NCBI GenBank assembly: GCA_033297205.1
Contig: MU859073.1
Span: forward strand, 62,001-126,000
DNA length: 64,000 nt
Source of the DNA: Pseudoneurospora amorphoporcata
Taxonomy: Eukaryota; Ascomycota; Sordariomycetes; Sordariales; Sordariaceae
Direction of reading: 5' to 3'
Both the position numbers and the translations under genes were made by a program. Every line of letters begins with the position of its first letter. Position 1 is the first letter of the stretch. This document shows positions 19,437 to 31,667 of this stretch, piece after piece. The notes beneath the pieces were generated by a model. The model was not told the DNA's origin. It saw only the letters and a program-made list of their open reading frames with translations, and ran no database searches.

Positions 19437-21765
19437 CTAGCCAATATGAGGTACATATCGGGACCAGTTAGGTACCAGATATGCAGAGTCCGGAAGATGA
19501 GCAAGGTTGATGAAGCAAACCACCACCAAGTAAAGCCGAGTCAAAGTGTAGAAGACAAGAAGCAAAATGACACTGGTGTCGAATATGACCTTGTAAAGAA
19601 AGAAGAGGATGAGAAGCAACATGTATGCGACATGTGCCAATCCCTTGATCATATCTTGGTCAAAGCCTTCCCAGGGCTGTGGCAACAGTCGAACAATCTT
19701 GCGTATGGGAATAATCCACATGACCCATGATATCAACAGGGAGATCCAGTCCTCGGGCTTGGCGTTCGCTTGCATGTTTTGAAGGACTGTGTGTATCTCG
19801 GTGATCCTCCCAAACGGATCCTGCCAGAACGGGGGAAACACGATCCACGAGGCGACAAGGAAGACAGGAATGATAGTGGCCGTTATGGTTAGGCTGGATA
19901 TTCTCCACAGCGTCTTTTCAATCTCGGTGAAGAAAGGTGCATTCCAGGCGACGCAATGGAGTCCGCCATAGATCAACCCGAAGATGCTGAAGCCCAAACA
20001 AAACCCGAAGCGTGTGCCGGCTTCTCCAAACCGAGGGAAGTTCCCAATGCGATCCTTCAGGAGGTTGGGAGGGACAGTATCGAAATCATGATAGAGAAGG
20101 GAGAGTTGCCACCGTCGGACGTCAGAGTGAAGAACAGAGATATGAGGAACAAGCCGAACCATCTCCTCCAACCGTGCTTCCGGAGTTGCATCGTCGATAG
20201 GCCTATCAAAGAATCCGGCTCCACGTAATTTTATATGATCCCATTCGTTACTGTGGCTCATGTCGGAAGCGATTCGTTCTGTGGCTTCGGCATGTGTCAT
20301 TTGTACAAGGTACAGCAGGTCTTCGGATTTGTCCACCTTCAGGAAAAGCGGCTCTTTGGAAGTTCTGCGAAGTTTATTCACCAGTCAGCAGTCGCTTACC
20401 AAAAACAATCTTCAATGATCAAAGCGTGTAGGCAAACTTACTTGTGCCTGTTTGAGAAATGGTAGCCGAGAGGTGTGTAAACAAGGTCTTCGAAAGCCCT
20501 CCGACGAGCAATGAACATACCGAACTTCCTCTCGACTGGCCCCTTTCGGTTGATATTGATCCTGTGCTCAAACTCCTCGGTTCCTTCTGGCTCAACAGGA
20601 AACACAAGACTGTGCACATATTTTTTGAGGTGAGCTGATTCTGATACTCTGTTGTCCAGCTTGCTCTTGGTGCACATAGTGGCGAGAACCTTCGCCTCCA
20701 CGCTTATACCCTCGGTGTCGAACGGTATTTTCTCTGGCTCGTCAATGCTTAGTGGCTTATTCCACCACAAGCCGTATACAATCAATGTGCACACTGCATG
20801 TCCGAAGGTGTTTAGTTCCAGCAGACTTATCGCTAGGCCCTGTGCAAACCGAGTGAAGCATTGAGCGCAGAACCACGACGCTACCGCATGGTTGTGTATT
20901 GTTAACATTCATTCCAATCATGATTAGTCTCCTTTTTAGCAGGAATAGTGCACTTACCTTGCAAGCAAACCAATGCCTTAGCTAGGGTATTTCCTTTGCT
21001 CTTGTCTTGAATATGCACGAGCGATGGCTTGGGAATCAGGGAGTCCAGACCTTTATCCTTGAAGAAAATCAGGGCTTCCGGAACTAACGTTAGCCGTGTG
21101 CGCCGTTCCCCACTGGATTTGCAAGGGAGGAAGGACTGTATCTCCGCCTTGTCGTCGCTTCCGGGTTGGTCCTTCATTTCGACAACGAAGCCGCCCATGA
21201 CTGCCAGGAAGCTGTGCATCATGGTCTATCTGGGGGTGGAAGAGGCCTATGTCAAGATGTTAGCTCATGGAAACGTCTGTTGGCTTGTGTAATTCAGCAT
21301 ACTTTCAGGTCCATTGCGCTCTTGCGATGCCTGAAGCAAGATGTCATGTGTCTCCAAAACCTCTTACTTTTTGCCTTCCATCCTGAAAAGAGGCCACGAG
21401 TCTCTTTGGGTGAGTTCATGGCTTTTGTAAGGTTCTTTGCCTATGTGTATTGCTGAAACGCAGTGAAGGCAATCTGTTACCATTCAAATTGTTAGCACAG
21501 AACAGGCTATAGGAAGGGGGAGAACATTTTACCAGCTCTGGGCAGACGAGGCCCATTATCATCCATCCAATCTTGCGTACGAACTGCCTCATGCCTCTCT
21601 CATTGTGGTCAGGGACGTTAAATGGAGTGAAGTCCATACACAAAGACTGAGAGTTAGGAAACATGTTGAGAAGATGGCGAACGTTCCTCGACGGTCGGGC
21701 TCTGCTTCGAAGCGAGGGTCAGCTGGGCCGGTGAAAGCACTGCCGAAGATTCCGGAGTGAAACAT
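19437..21765 (-). pseudogene. fungal multipass membrane protein gene, disrupted
   Basis: Five exons can be traced: 21765-about 21534, about 21477-21337, to 20958, 20880-20442 and 20364-19437. The product resembles a widespread fungal family of uncharacterised integral membrane proteins with an RGT-x4-STC start, HSF-x-AVMGGFV, ISLLELNTFGHA and LWWNKPL motifs and a C-terminal block of four to five hydrophobic helices. Exons 3-5 are intact (545 codons with correct phases). Upstream there is a one-base loss near 21615-21622 between CVWTSLHL and NVPDHNE, a TAG in exon 2 after FTAFQQYT, and a second TAG before TMMHSFLAV unless a later acceptor is used. Both stops fit CpA to TpA changes (CAG to TAG, and TGG to TAG on the other strand). 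Splice sites and CTAAC branch sites remain. Expression from a downstream ATG such as MMHSFLAVMGG is possible but would lack the first helices. Confidence 0.7.
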
Positions 21766-23121
21766 CATAGATGAACTAAGGGGAAATATGGAAGAATGGA
21801 AAGCGTGATGGAAGGGGAGCCCCGGGTGGTAGGGTGTTAACGAGGGATATCAGGTGAGGATCGGCGGGAACTGGAGGTGCCCGAGGAGGACGAAGCTCAC
21901 AATATATGTGCGAGAAGGCTCCCCAAGCCTCTCATCGAACGGCTCTTGCTATTGCTTTCAAATGTTGTTACACAATCAAGGAGAGGCATCTAGCCCAGGC
22001 TGCCAAGCACAGTAGGAATCAGCCGCTGCGCTCTCTGCACCAGCAGCCTCAAAGTTGAGCCCGCAAAACATCAACTTCATCACGTTAGCCGACGACCCGC
22101 CCCCGAATAGCGGCCAACCAGGTTAGTTGGAAACGAAGGAGTATCAAAAACGCCCCTATGGTCGTGGACCTCGTCAACTGGAGGTTGAAAGCCACCAAGA
22201 CGGACTAACGTATGGCTCCAGACCCCAGCAAATTGTTTCCGGTGTCGGCGAACCAATGAGGAACACTACTAGCCTGGGCATTCCCCTAGGAGTGAAGGCA
22301 GCTTGATCACAGCATGAGTGTACATGATGCATAGCGGTCCAAGATAGCTCACACCATATAACTTGGACACAGACTGCTGCGGAGGTCCATGGAAAGCAAA
22401 GACTGAAACTCCGGAATAACATCCTGCATTGGTGAACGACAAGGCGACCAATTGAAGGGGCGAGATATCTCTCGCCTAGCTCCGTAAGCAAGCAGGTGGC
22501 TTGCAGGCACCTGGGCGCGTATCAGGCAAAGGGGGAGAAGCTGAGGAGGGGAGCAGAGCCTCGAATTGCTTGCACCATTTCGGTGGAGGCGAAGTGCTGG
22601 CTGCTGAGGTCCAGATGAAGATGTTGGTGTAGAAGGAAGAAAGGAAAGTAACCACGGAAAGCTGTCGTTGAAGGCGATATCGGGCGTTACATAGGACGCG
22701 TGGACTGTAGCCGGAAGTTTTTATATCAAGAGAAGAAAAAGAAATATCGTCGAAGGACTTTCTCAGTCGATCAGTCACAGACCTCCAGCCCACTGCGTTG
22801 ACAGGATAAGCGCGGGTTACTCCTTCCATCTGATGTACATAGTACTGTACACTACACAAAGTGCAACATCAAAGACGGGAAGGAGCTACCCCCCTTCATG
22901 TCACACAACTTAGCCGAGAAAGAGCAACCATTCGTTCTTTCCCAACCGGGCGAAATGACTGGCATGGAATTGTTATGTCACTGTACTACCCCGCCCTCCT
23001 TCCCCAATCCAGGTACTGAGGTAGAGAGTCTCGACCGTAATCCAATGCGCTCTTCGCAATGTACTCAACTTGTCGCGTCTCAATCTCTCCATCTCCCACA
23101 ATAGCACCCAGCACCAGAGAC
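21766..23121. other. intergenic region
   Basis: About 1.35 kb between divergent genes. Scattered short frames only; no gene or RNA supported. Confidence 0.5.
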
Positions 23122-24640
23122 ATGCTATCACAACGAAAGCTCGTAGCCCAATGGCCCTTAAGGGCGCGACTCCCATGGAGATTGGCACACATCCCACATA
23201 CCAGATCCTACTACGACGAACCAACCACCCCTTCCCACATCGACGCCATCGCCCGCGACCTCAAGTACCAGCACATCCTACGCAAGGTCTACGGCGCACC
23301 CTTTCAAAGCCTCGTCAAGCCTCGAATCGACGAATGGTTTTCCTACTGCCTCCACCGTTCCACTCCAGGGGCCCCATCTTCCTCATCATCTCCCTCGGGC
23401 ATGACCATCCAAGACCGCACGCGCGCCAAGCACGAGTGGGCACAAGAAGTCCTCCACCTGCGCGAGCCCTACAACCGCACGCCCTGGCGATGGGACTCGC
23501 TCGGCACGCGGTCGGAGCCGCCAGCGGGTATGCGGCAGCCGGGCGAGCCAGTCGAGGATTTTTTGAGCAGGCTGCCGCCGGTGCCGGGGCCGAAGATGGG
23601 CGGCAAGAATGACCGGTTTGTGCCAAGGTGGTATGTGGTTGAGAACCCCGCGAGGGAGGCGTACTTTGTGAAGGGGTACTTGGATCATGGGAAGGCGCAT
23701 GAGCCGCATCGGTTTGGGATTTGGATCGCGAATCTGAGGAATGCGTACATGACGTTTTTTGAGCAGGTGGCGTATAAGAGGCGGATTGGGAGGATGAGTG
23801 AGGAGAGGTATCAAAGTGAGTTGAGGGACTTCATTGGGAGGAAGGCGAGGCAGTTCAAGTTGACCAGGGGTGAGGTATGTACTGAGCCTTCGATTCATCA
23901 GGGGTGACTCTTGATGGACTGCTAACTCGTTGACCTAGTGGGTGATTCTTGTTCCCACATCTGAAGCCGCCAAAGTCTGGTCGGAAGTAGCCCAAGCAAC
24001 CGACCTCAATATCCTCGGCACATCCGCACGCATAGCTACCTCTTCCTCCATCGACTACCCAGACCATCGTCTAATCGCCGTCCAAACGGTCGACTTCTCC
24101 GACCATGAAGACGTCGAGCGCGTCCTCTGCCGCCTCGAAGGCATGGGTATCGTAGACCGCACCAGCACACCACCTGTCCACTACCAAACAGAAGCGTACT
24201 ACTACCTCGGCATTGGATCCAACAACGTACACAACCTGCCCACAGCCTTTTACACCAGCGAGCAGTTCTTCAACGAGGAACTCAAGTCCAAGCTGAGGCG
24301 GGGGCGGCCTGGGCAGATATTGGATGAATCTGCGCTACGAAAAAGCGATGAGCTGCGAAGGGAGCAGCAGCAGGAAAAGGAGGAACAGGAGGAGATTGCC
24401 GACTTTGGACGGATCTGGAACCAGGAGCCCGAGGAGAAGAAGAGGGTATGGATACCGCCGCAGATGCTGGTGCAGAGGGATCCGAATGTGTTCCAGGAGT
24501 TGGAGATTGCCAAGGCGGAGGCAGAGAGTGCGAGGGCCAAGAAGAAAAAGGCGAAGAGGATGACGATGGAGGAGTGGGAGGAGACGGAGGGTGGTACTGA
24601 TCCAGTTGCGATGGCGTTGAATGCGAAGAGGGTTGAGTGA
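23122..24640 (+). CDS. Bles03/DUF1917-like protein
   Basis: Exons 23122-23874 and 23939-24640 encode 484 residues, with a GTATGT donor, a GCTAACT branch and a CCTAG acceptor. The central part, from WVILVPTSEAAKVW through LIAVQTVDFSDHEDVERVL to QTEAYYYLGIGSNN, follows the pattern of the Bles03/C11orf68 family: a W-x-x-x-P start, an R/L-I-x-V-x-T-x-DF-x-D core and a Y-x-x-x-Y-Y-YL ending. The extended, Glu/Lys-rich C-terminus is unlike the usual members. The N-terminus MLSQRKLVAQWPLRARLPWR is basic and free of acidic residues, consistent with a mitochondrial presequence. An in-frame ATG at 23059 would add 21 residues, but the chosen start gives the better presequence. Biochemical function of the family is unknown to me. 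Confidence 0.7.
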
Positions 24641-24753
24641 GTGGGCCAGTTAACGATTCGTGTTGAGCCAAGTACTTCTGTTTGATTTTTGGTAGGTGTT
24701 AAAGGGTGTGAGAGATTCCTGGGAGGTTGTCTAGCTTGTGCTTCTAGATGTTG

Positions 24754-26190
24754 TTAACAGAGTTGTTGCCTGCTGATCCCTGGTCTTCTGTCTCTCTTTT
24801 TTTCTGTGTCAGCTACACCGCAATCTTGTGCTTCGGTAGACGTCAGATCCGTCGACGCTACTTCTGCGTCCTTTGTCACAGCGTGGCTCGCCCGCAACGC
24901 CGCCCAGTCGATCCGTCTTTCGGCTATATCGGTCGAAGTGTCTCGATCCATCACAGCGGATTCTGATATAGTGTCCAGGTCCCTTGGCTGAGGAACTGCC
25001 CTCAGCCAGCGAGTCCGAGGAAAGAGGCGTACGAGCAACGGCCTTAGACAAGGTATGCAAGCGCATACGATTGCGACGTTCAGTTCCACCGTGCTGTCAA
25101 AGAGATGATGGTTAGCTTGACCCAATGTCACCGCTCACCACTGGGACCTGGAAGGACTGCTTACCTCCACATATAATGGATTGCCAACCGCCAAGTGAAG
25201 TCCTCGTCTTTCAGAGCGAGGAGACCACAGATGAAACGGAAAACACTGACTCCCACCACGCTGCCATGCCTTCACGTTAGCCAGAACTTTGTGCGATGCT
25301 AGGCCTGTCCCAAGGATGGCACCGATGGCAAGCTTCTGACCGAACTGAACTCCCAGGGGCCTCATGATAGATATGGGCATCAACAGAATAATGGTGTCGG
25401 CCAAAACGTTCAATCCTGATCGCGTAGTATACCATGTATTGTTATCCCCGCATTGCTCTTCCGTCCAATGGGTCCAATAGACCTTGATCGGTTTAAACCA
25501 GTAAAGGACTCATGTTGCTCCGACAAAGTTGAAGGCAAAGACGAAAGCGATGGTGAGGTAGACGGCATAAGTGATGCAGCGGCTTGTTGTAAAGCATAGA
25601 TGCAACGAGAGGATCGAGAGCTTGGTAAAGAAATTGGCGACTTGATACGTAGGGTTGACTCCAAAACCGCTAATCTGGACGACGTGGTCAGCTACGGGAA
25701 ACTCTTCTTTCCAAAGAAAAACTACCAGGATGGCGTACGAGAAGATACTTGGTGTAGGTCTTCCAAGGCTCTGGAACATCAGCCCAGTGCCTGCCAAGCC
25801 CATATTTGGTTTCTAGACCTAAGTTGACGTTCAAGGTATTAGCCGCTCTTGTCCAAATCTGACATCCGTGATGCACAGAAGAGACAAGGACACACGTACG
25901 TATTGTCACAGATACTGAGAAGAGAAGGGAGAATATCTGCGCAAGCATTCGATTAGCCTGTACTCGTTACTGGTAGGTTCACCGCGACTTAGCCTACCAA
26001 TGCAACGAGAATGAACCCTGTGCCAAAATTAGCACATGGCCGCAGCATCCTCCCGTTGGTTCAGTATTCCTGACCCAGGAGGGAGGCAGGTTCTTTTTGC
26101 TTAGAATCTTCCTTTGGCTTGCATTTCAGGATGCGACGGGTCGTGTAGAACCGAGCGCAGATGAATAAGGCGGGGAAGACAGGAACAAGC
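24754..26190 (-). pseudogene. fungal rhodopsin-domain (PTH11-like) integral membrane protein, degenerate
   Basis: Pieces of a seven-helix fungal rhodopsin-like domain lie in order on the minus strand: LVPVFPALFICARFYTTRR (helix 1 and its basic loop), FILVALIFSLLFSVSV across an intron, YGLGRHWADVP, FFTKLSILSLHL, WTHWTEEQCGDNNTW, LNVLADTIILLMPI, LKDEDFTWRLAIHYMW and STVELNVAIVCACIPCLRPL. The last junction is a clean intron with a GCTAAC branch. An in-frame TGA falls between FNFVGAT and VLYWFKPIKVYW. Two other joins change frame without convincing splice sites. The helix 2 block with its usual acidic pair is missing. Such proteins are putative surface sensors, some of them receptors for host signals. 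I read this copy as damaged, though some joins may be introns I could not resolve. Confidence 0.55.
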
Positions 26191-27406
26191 TAAGCAGTCA
26201 CAATAAGTCGAGGGGCAACAGTTTCCCCTTGGCCAAATTTCTTGTCAAAGGCGTCATGCAGCGCGACCAAAACATTGCTGGGCGGGATTTGATGTTGGAC
26301 GTCCCTGGATGGAAACTCGTGAACGCAAGAGTGCTGCGACCTTGTATAGGTGATAGTTCAAGTTCGTTTATCAGTGGAGGCGTGACAGCGCGCAAGTCTT
26401 TCAAAGGCATTCGCCTTCCATTTCTGTCCGAGCGGAAAGGTTGCTTTCTCTCACACACATATTGTACCGCTTTTTCTCATTCAAATGGGCATTTTATCCC
26501 CAGACTATAGACCTACTGGCCAATTACATCTGCAGATGGTCGCAACAGGGGGGGATATATTCCATTTGGATGAGAATTAGCGGTAGTCAGCCAAGGCCCA
26601 GCCCGTTGAGGGTTGCGACTGGTTAGGAATCTGGGGAGAATAGACAGAAGGGGTCGGGGGGTTAGGCTGGGACGGGTAGAAATTGGCATCCAGACCATGC
26701 TCAAACTGGCACAACTCCTTTTCACGGCACTTCCATAGCTCGTCTGATGTCGATAATCACCGCTCATCGCTATAGAAGGCAGTGATAACTGGGTGTGGGT
26801 GATTGAGGGATTGGGTTCATGATGTTCGGGATGTCACGGTGGGTTTCGGCATGCAGATGGATCCTGCTGGACCGCTGGGTCAGCGCCTGGCATAACCGCG
26901 ATGAATTATGGGGCTTTGGCCTGCGATAGACCTAGTGACCGAAAATCATTTGGTGTGTTTTCAAGACAAATTCGTTGGAGGGGTGATGCGAGAGTGCAGC
27001 TGGATACGTGCGAAGACTGGGAGAGGAAGGTTGGGTCGAGAATGTTGCAGTCAGAGCAGTGTACAGGTACCATGGCTCACTACCATAGTGAGTGGCCTGT
27101 GCGCGGAAATCTGGGTCGGTTGGTCAGCTGAGTGAACTGGGGCTTAATCACCCAGGAGCCCCATATCACCAATACTTATGGTGGTACGTGCGAGATGCGC
27201 GTCGCGTTCGTTTATCCACACAAATTTTCCCTGCCGTGGGAACCTTGATGGCCTGTGTTTTTCCCCTGCGCCTTTTCGATTGGACTTGTCGACCTTTACA
27301 CTGCACTCGATCTTCGAAACTGACAGCCGCCCACTTTGTCGAATTTTGGAAATCGCATTCCTGGACCGAGGCCCTGGTGCGATCGACCGCCGCACCTTGG
27401 GTTGCT
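26191..27406. other. intergenic region
   Basis: About 1.2 kb. The first exon of the rhodopsin-like gene may lie at the left end, but no ATG was found for it. The right end is the promoter and leader of the gene at 27407. Confidence 0.45.
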
Positions 27407-30400
27407 ATGGCTGATGCGCCTCTTCTTGCCGCGGCCCCTGGTGGCGATTCCCATTCCGACATCCCTCTGACGACTCAAACCGAAAATATTCCATTCAACA
27501 TCTCTTCACATCCGCCTCGGACAATCCCCCACCGCTCACCGTTCTTTGGAGTCTTTCGAACCGCCTACGAGAAGGCGGATGCCTCTTCAATCAGCGAGTC
27601 ACTGCTGTCATGGCCGGAAAAGTACTCGCACGCAGAACCTCCGGCCATTCTTTTCGGTCCGCCCGGCACCGCAGAGACATCGTTTACTTCCCTCCGCCAC
27701 CTGGATCACGATACAGCGCGACGAGTAGAGATTGTTCGCCGCGGTGCAAGAGCTGCTGGTTGGGACGTTTTCTTCGCCAGCATCAGAGCCGTATGGTCAG
27801 GCCCCTCGACATCGAAACTCTTTGCGAATACCCAAAACTGGCCTGACTACGATGCGGAATCCGCCCTGTTCGAACACTTGCGCCGCCGAGACCTTACTAG
27901 GTCCTTCTTCGATGTGGAAGTCTTGTCCGTGCACGACTTGGATGGAGAGCCAATAGTGCCGCTTTGGATCTCCAACAGTAACTCATCAAGGCTCTCCATA
28001 TTACACAAGGCTCAGGGTCTCATACATGACGAACTGTTCTGTAGCCGGCCGCATGAGGAAACTTATCCGGGCCTCCAGCAGCCTAATCATGGATGGACCC
28101 GGCAGTTCTGGCACGCAGATGTAAGTCCAGCCTTTGCCCAGTGCATGACCACGTGCTGAAGTGTTATGCAGACGATTCTCCTCCTTCCTCAAGCGCAATC
28201 TCCATCTGTACTGTCCTCCTCGGTCGCTGCGAATTTTGGCGACGACCAAGTCCGACATATAGCCAAGTACTTGCTGGGATTAGCTCTCCAGGACACCACC
28301 GGATTCCCCGATTCCAACATAACAGTCCATAACGCCTATATCGCCGTCGATATGCTATACCGAGTTATGAGAAGCGCGTTATCGGGCCAGGTAGCTGCGG
28401 GAGCTGTAATGACTCCCTCAGTAAAGTCCCAAATACTCATGTTCGCCGGAGAGCAACGTGATTACGCACTATTCCTTCAGGCTTGCACTCTTCAAAGCAG
28501 GTTCGATACTGCCCCTGATCAGCAGCTTTTCGTCCCTTGGCTCGATTGTCTCGTCAAGCGGAGGCCCTTGATGAACTTTTGGGAACCACACCTCCAAGAA
28601 TGGTTCGTCGTATCCTTTAGCATCCACTGGCTCATCCGATGTAGCTAACGCGCCGGGAAAACAGCTTGACCCAGGCCATCCTTTCATACCAGAACTTGCA
28701 TGACCGAGTCGAGTTTGCTCTCGCCTTGCCAAACCACATCACTGGTCAAGGTTCTCTACCCCACCTGCTTGTGTCATCGTGGCTGAAACCTTTACTCATC
28801 CCGGACGACTTGCGAACACCTTTACTCTGTTCACCAAAGGATGGTCGTGCTCTAGCCAAGGCCGCTCTCAGCTTTGGCAATGCGTCTACTGTTTCTACTG
28901 TTGCTACCCAGTATGCCGACTCCCTCCAAAGACTTGCAGGGCATGTTTGCTAATATCGTACTAGACTTATCACGGACATTCTCGTTCAAATGCAGCTCCC
29001 CGCGGAACCCATGCCCTGGATCGCTGGGTTTATCGAAGCCTTGCACTTGAAGATTGACTGGGGCATGACACGACTTCTTTGCCAAACCTTCCTCAAATTC
29101 GACCACTTCTTCACAACACACCACATACCCAGATTCGTGTCTGCTTGGAAATCTCTGGACATCGACCTCGTTGGCTTTCTTCTATTCCTCGCAAGACAAG
29201 CCGACTACAAACTCTACAAGTTGTGGTTGGCTGACCTCAGTAGATCGGTCAAGCAATGGGAAGGTTTCCACAGTCCTGGCATGCGGGCCTTTTTTTCTAG
29301 TGTCTACATACAAGTGTCAAAAGTGGCGCTCTTGGACTCTTTATGCACCGATTTGCTAAAGCAGAACTACCGGATGTTCGTTCGACCACTGCAAGCTCAT
29401 CTATACTGTCATCGGGACTTGTCACGGAAACCATCCAAACCAGTTGATCCTAACGACCCTATAGCCATGGAAGGGTATCGGTTCTTAGTGGATGCAAGTC
29501 AACAAACAGCACGTTTCAGATGGACAGCCCTCCAAAGAGACTTGACTAAGTGGCTCTGGAAGGACACCGGGGTTCGTATCTCACTTGATACATCCACCCA
29601 GCCCCCTACTTTGGTGGTCAAGAAGCTATCTCCGGACAGTGATGAGTGGTTCAAGCAGAGAAAGATTGCCGTCCAGTCATGCAAAGAACTGGAAGATATA
29701 CGCCACGCCTCATTGCAACATCTCCCAAATTCCCAACCACAACGCCTCGTTGATTGGTCGTTTGCGGATGGTACCGGCCCAGATCCAGCATGGGTCATGG
29801 AGGATGATCCGGCAATCCCACCCCCCGAAACCCCGAATACACCAAGTCGTCGAATTCTCGACAGGGTGGTCTCACCTGGAAGCTCTCCCACATTTGCTTC
29901 TCCTACCAGCAGTGATGCCAATGCGCGGGACGAAAGCATAAGAGATGAAACGTATGGTGTTCCTTTGGATGAGAAGCCTGACGACAAACCAGCCCCAGAT
30001 CCAATGGAGCTTACCAAAGAGGAAGCTTTCAAGAATCTTTCGTACAAGGATTTCATGCTTCGCAGGCACAGATTGGAATTAAAGGATGAATGGGAGAAAA
30101 TCTGCGAGGAAGACAAGGAGGATTTCGAAGAGCTTTACTTGCTGCTCGGGCGCCGCAAGGGTCTTCCACACAAGGCATACATTACTGAGGAAGTTTTGCA
30201 ACTCGCCCAGAATCCGGCCGAGGGACTTGTTACGAACCACCGGAGACGTTGGTTGGCGACTCATTGGATAAGCCGGCTATGGGAACACAGGAAAGGTATC
30301 AGATTGATCACTCCGGCTGATGATCCAGTTTTCAAGCACTCCAAGTACGGGATCAAAAGGAAACGGGGCATGGGTGGCGATGACGATTCGGAGGACGAGG

Positions 30401-30423
30401 ACAATGATCATCTATGGTGGTGA
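27407..30423 (+). CDS. large protein of unknown function
   Basis: Four exons (27407-28120, 28172-28602, 28665-28910, 28965-30423) with GT-AG introns of 51, 62 and 54 bases give exactly 949 codons plus stop. The start MADAPLL follows a C-rich leader; an upstream ATG in frame at 27092 would add poorly coding sequence. The protein is mostly soluble and helical in its middle. Residues about 740-800 are Pro/Ser/Asp-rich, and an acidic Lys/Glu-rich helical stretch follows. The C-terminus ends with KRKRGMGGDDDSEDEDNDHLWW, preceded by basic residues that could act as a nuclear signal. No known catalytic motif or domain is visible. The clean four-exon model over 2.85 kb argues strongly that it is a real, intact gene. 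Confidence 0.85.
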
Positions 30424-30444
30424 TCCAACAATTGTATAAGTTGC

Positions 30445-30446
<2 letters not shown>

Positions 30447-30479
<33 letters not shown>
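30447..30479. repeat. poly-T tract of 33 bases
   Basis: Uninterrupted T run 24 bases after the stop of the 949-residue gene and between convergent genes. It may be part of the 3' UTR or an assembly effect like the poly-A tracts near 6.8 kb. Confidence 0.9.
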
Positions 30480-30605
30480 CCCCTCACGGATGCCACAATA
30501 ACAAGTTAGGAAGAAGGGTGCCGGTAGACGGAATGCCCCAGATCATGCATGCATCGTTCGCTCACACTTCCAATCCCCCCCAATGGTCACAACCCATAAC
30601 CGCAC

Positions 30606-31667
30606 CTACTCCTCATCCTCATAAAACACCAAACACCTAACCTCAATACTCTCTCTCCCCGGCGTCCCCTCCGGCGTCGCCGGATCCACGAAAGCCGTAT
30701 GCGGCGTCCATCCTGCCACGCCCTTCTTCCCCCTCCCCCACGGCTCCTCGAGCCCCTCGCCCCAACTATCAAAGCACTTGATGAGCACCACCTCCTCCGG
30801 CTTCATATCCTTGACATAATAGAACTTGTGCCCTTCACTCGGCACCACCCCGTACGTCTCCCCCTTCACTTCATACCCCTCCGTGCTCGGCCACGTCTCC
30901 TCAGGAGGCGCCACCTCCTTCCCACGATCATCGCCATCATCTTCCTCCGGCCTTCGCTTAGGGTAAAGCAAATCAATCGGCACCAGATCCCCCGGGGAGG
31001 TACTCCGCCAATCGATAAAGGCCAGCGGGAAATCCGTCGCCGGGTGCGAAATGGGTCGCCACACGTTGATAATCTGGTACCGGCCCTTCAACAGCTTCTC
31101 TGCTTCTTCCGCCGGCTTCACATGTCTCCTCACCCTAGCAGCCGCCGCAGCGGGGGTCTGGTCAACATGAACCTGCTGCACCGGTTTCCGTGCCGCAGAG
31201 CCATTGTTCCTCCGAATGGTATGATCGAAGATCTCGACCCTTTTGATGCCCTTGAATTTTTGTCTCAATAGATCTTCCACCTCGGCGTAGTACCCCGACC
31301 TGATGGCCGATTCATCCGTAAAGGCTGTTTCTTGAGCTGGATGGTGATAGAGCGCGAATCCGGAAACATCGACGCCAAAGTCCGAGGGTGAGGATTGAAG
31401 GGCGGAGCGCAAGTCATGGACGGGCTTGGATACGGAGACGCGCGAGAAGGAGGAGTAGTCGACGTCTACTTTTGACCAGGACTTGAGGAAGGGGGTGGTG
31501 GAGCGGTTGATTGTCAGAGGGTCCACGTAGCGGAAGGTGCCGGTTGTCATGTTGGTGGTTGGGCCCATTGGGGTTGTGGTGAGTGTGCGGGTTGGTTGAA
31601 TCAGTTTAGGTGTAATGCGAGTGGCTTTGATGGCGATCCTTCTAAGTGGTGAGGTGGCTGCTTGCAT
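30606..31667 (-). CDS. AsaB/GA4-desaturase-like oxidoreductase
   Basis: Intronless, 353 residues, of the fungal family related to CmcJ/7-alpha-cephem-methoxylase P8 chain and GA4 desaturase. The family core is visible: TFRYVDPLT near the N-terminus, a Tyr-His segment ALYHHPAQETAF, VHVDQTPAAAAARVRRH, YQIINVWRPI and PLAFIDWRST, then FYYVKDMKPEEVVLIKCFDS and a C-terminal RESIEVRCLVFY. Members are thought to be oxidoreductases, several of them in secondary-metabolite pathways, with a putative 2-oxoglutarate/Fe(II)-type fold. Residues 1-35 are basic and Thr/Arg-rich and could be a mitochondrial presequence, or translation could begin at MGPTTNMTTG. The gene is convergent with the one at 27407. No pathway partner is obvious next to it. 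Confidence 0.88.
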   Translation of the reverse strand: MQAATSPLRRIAIKATRITPKLIQPTRTLTTTPMGPTTNMTTGTFRYVDPLTINRSTTPFLKSWSKVDVDYSSFSRVSVSKPVHDLRSALQSSPSDFGVDVSGFALYHHPAQETAFTDESAIRSGYYAEVEDLLRQKFKGIKRVEIFDHTIRRNNGSAARKPVQQVHVDQTPAAAAARVRRHVKPAEEAEKLLKGRYQIINVWRPISHPATDFPLAFIDWRSTSPGDLVPIDLLYPKRRPEEDDGDDRGKEVAPPEETWPSTEGYEVKGETYGVVPSEGHKFYYVKDMKPEEVVLIKCFDSWGEGLEEPWGRGKKGVAGWTPHTAFVDPATPEGTPGRESIEVRCLVFYEDEE

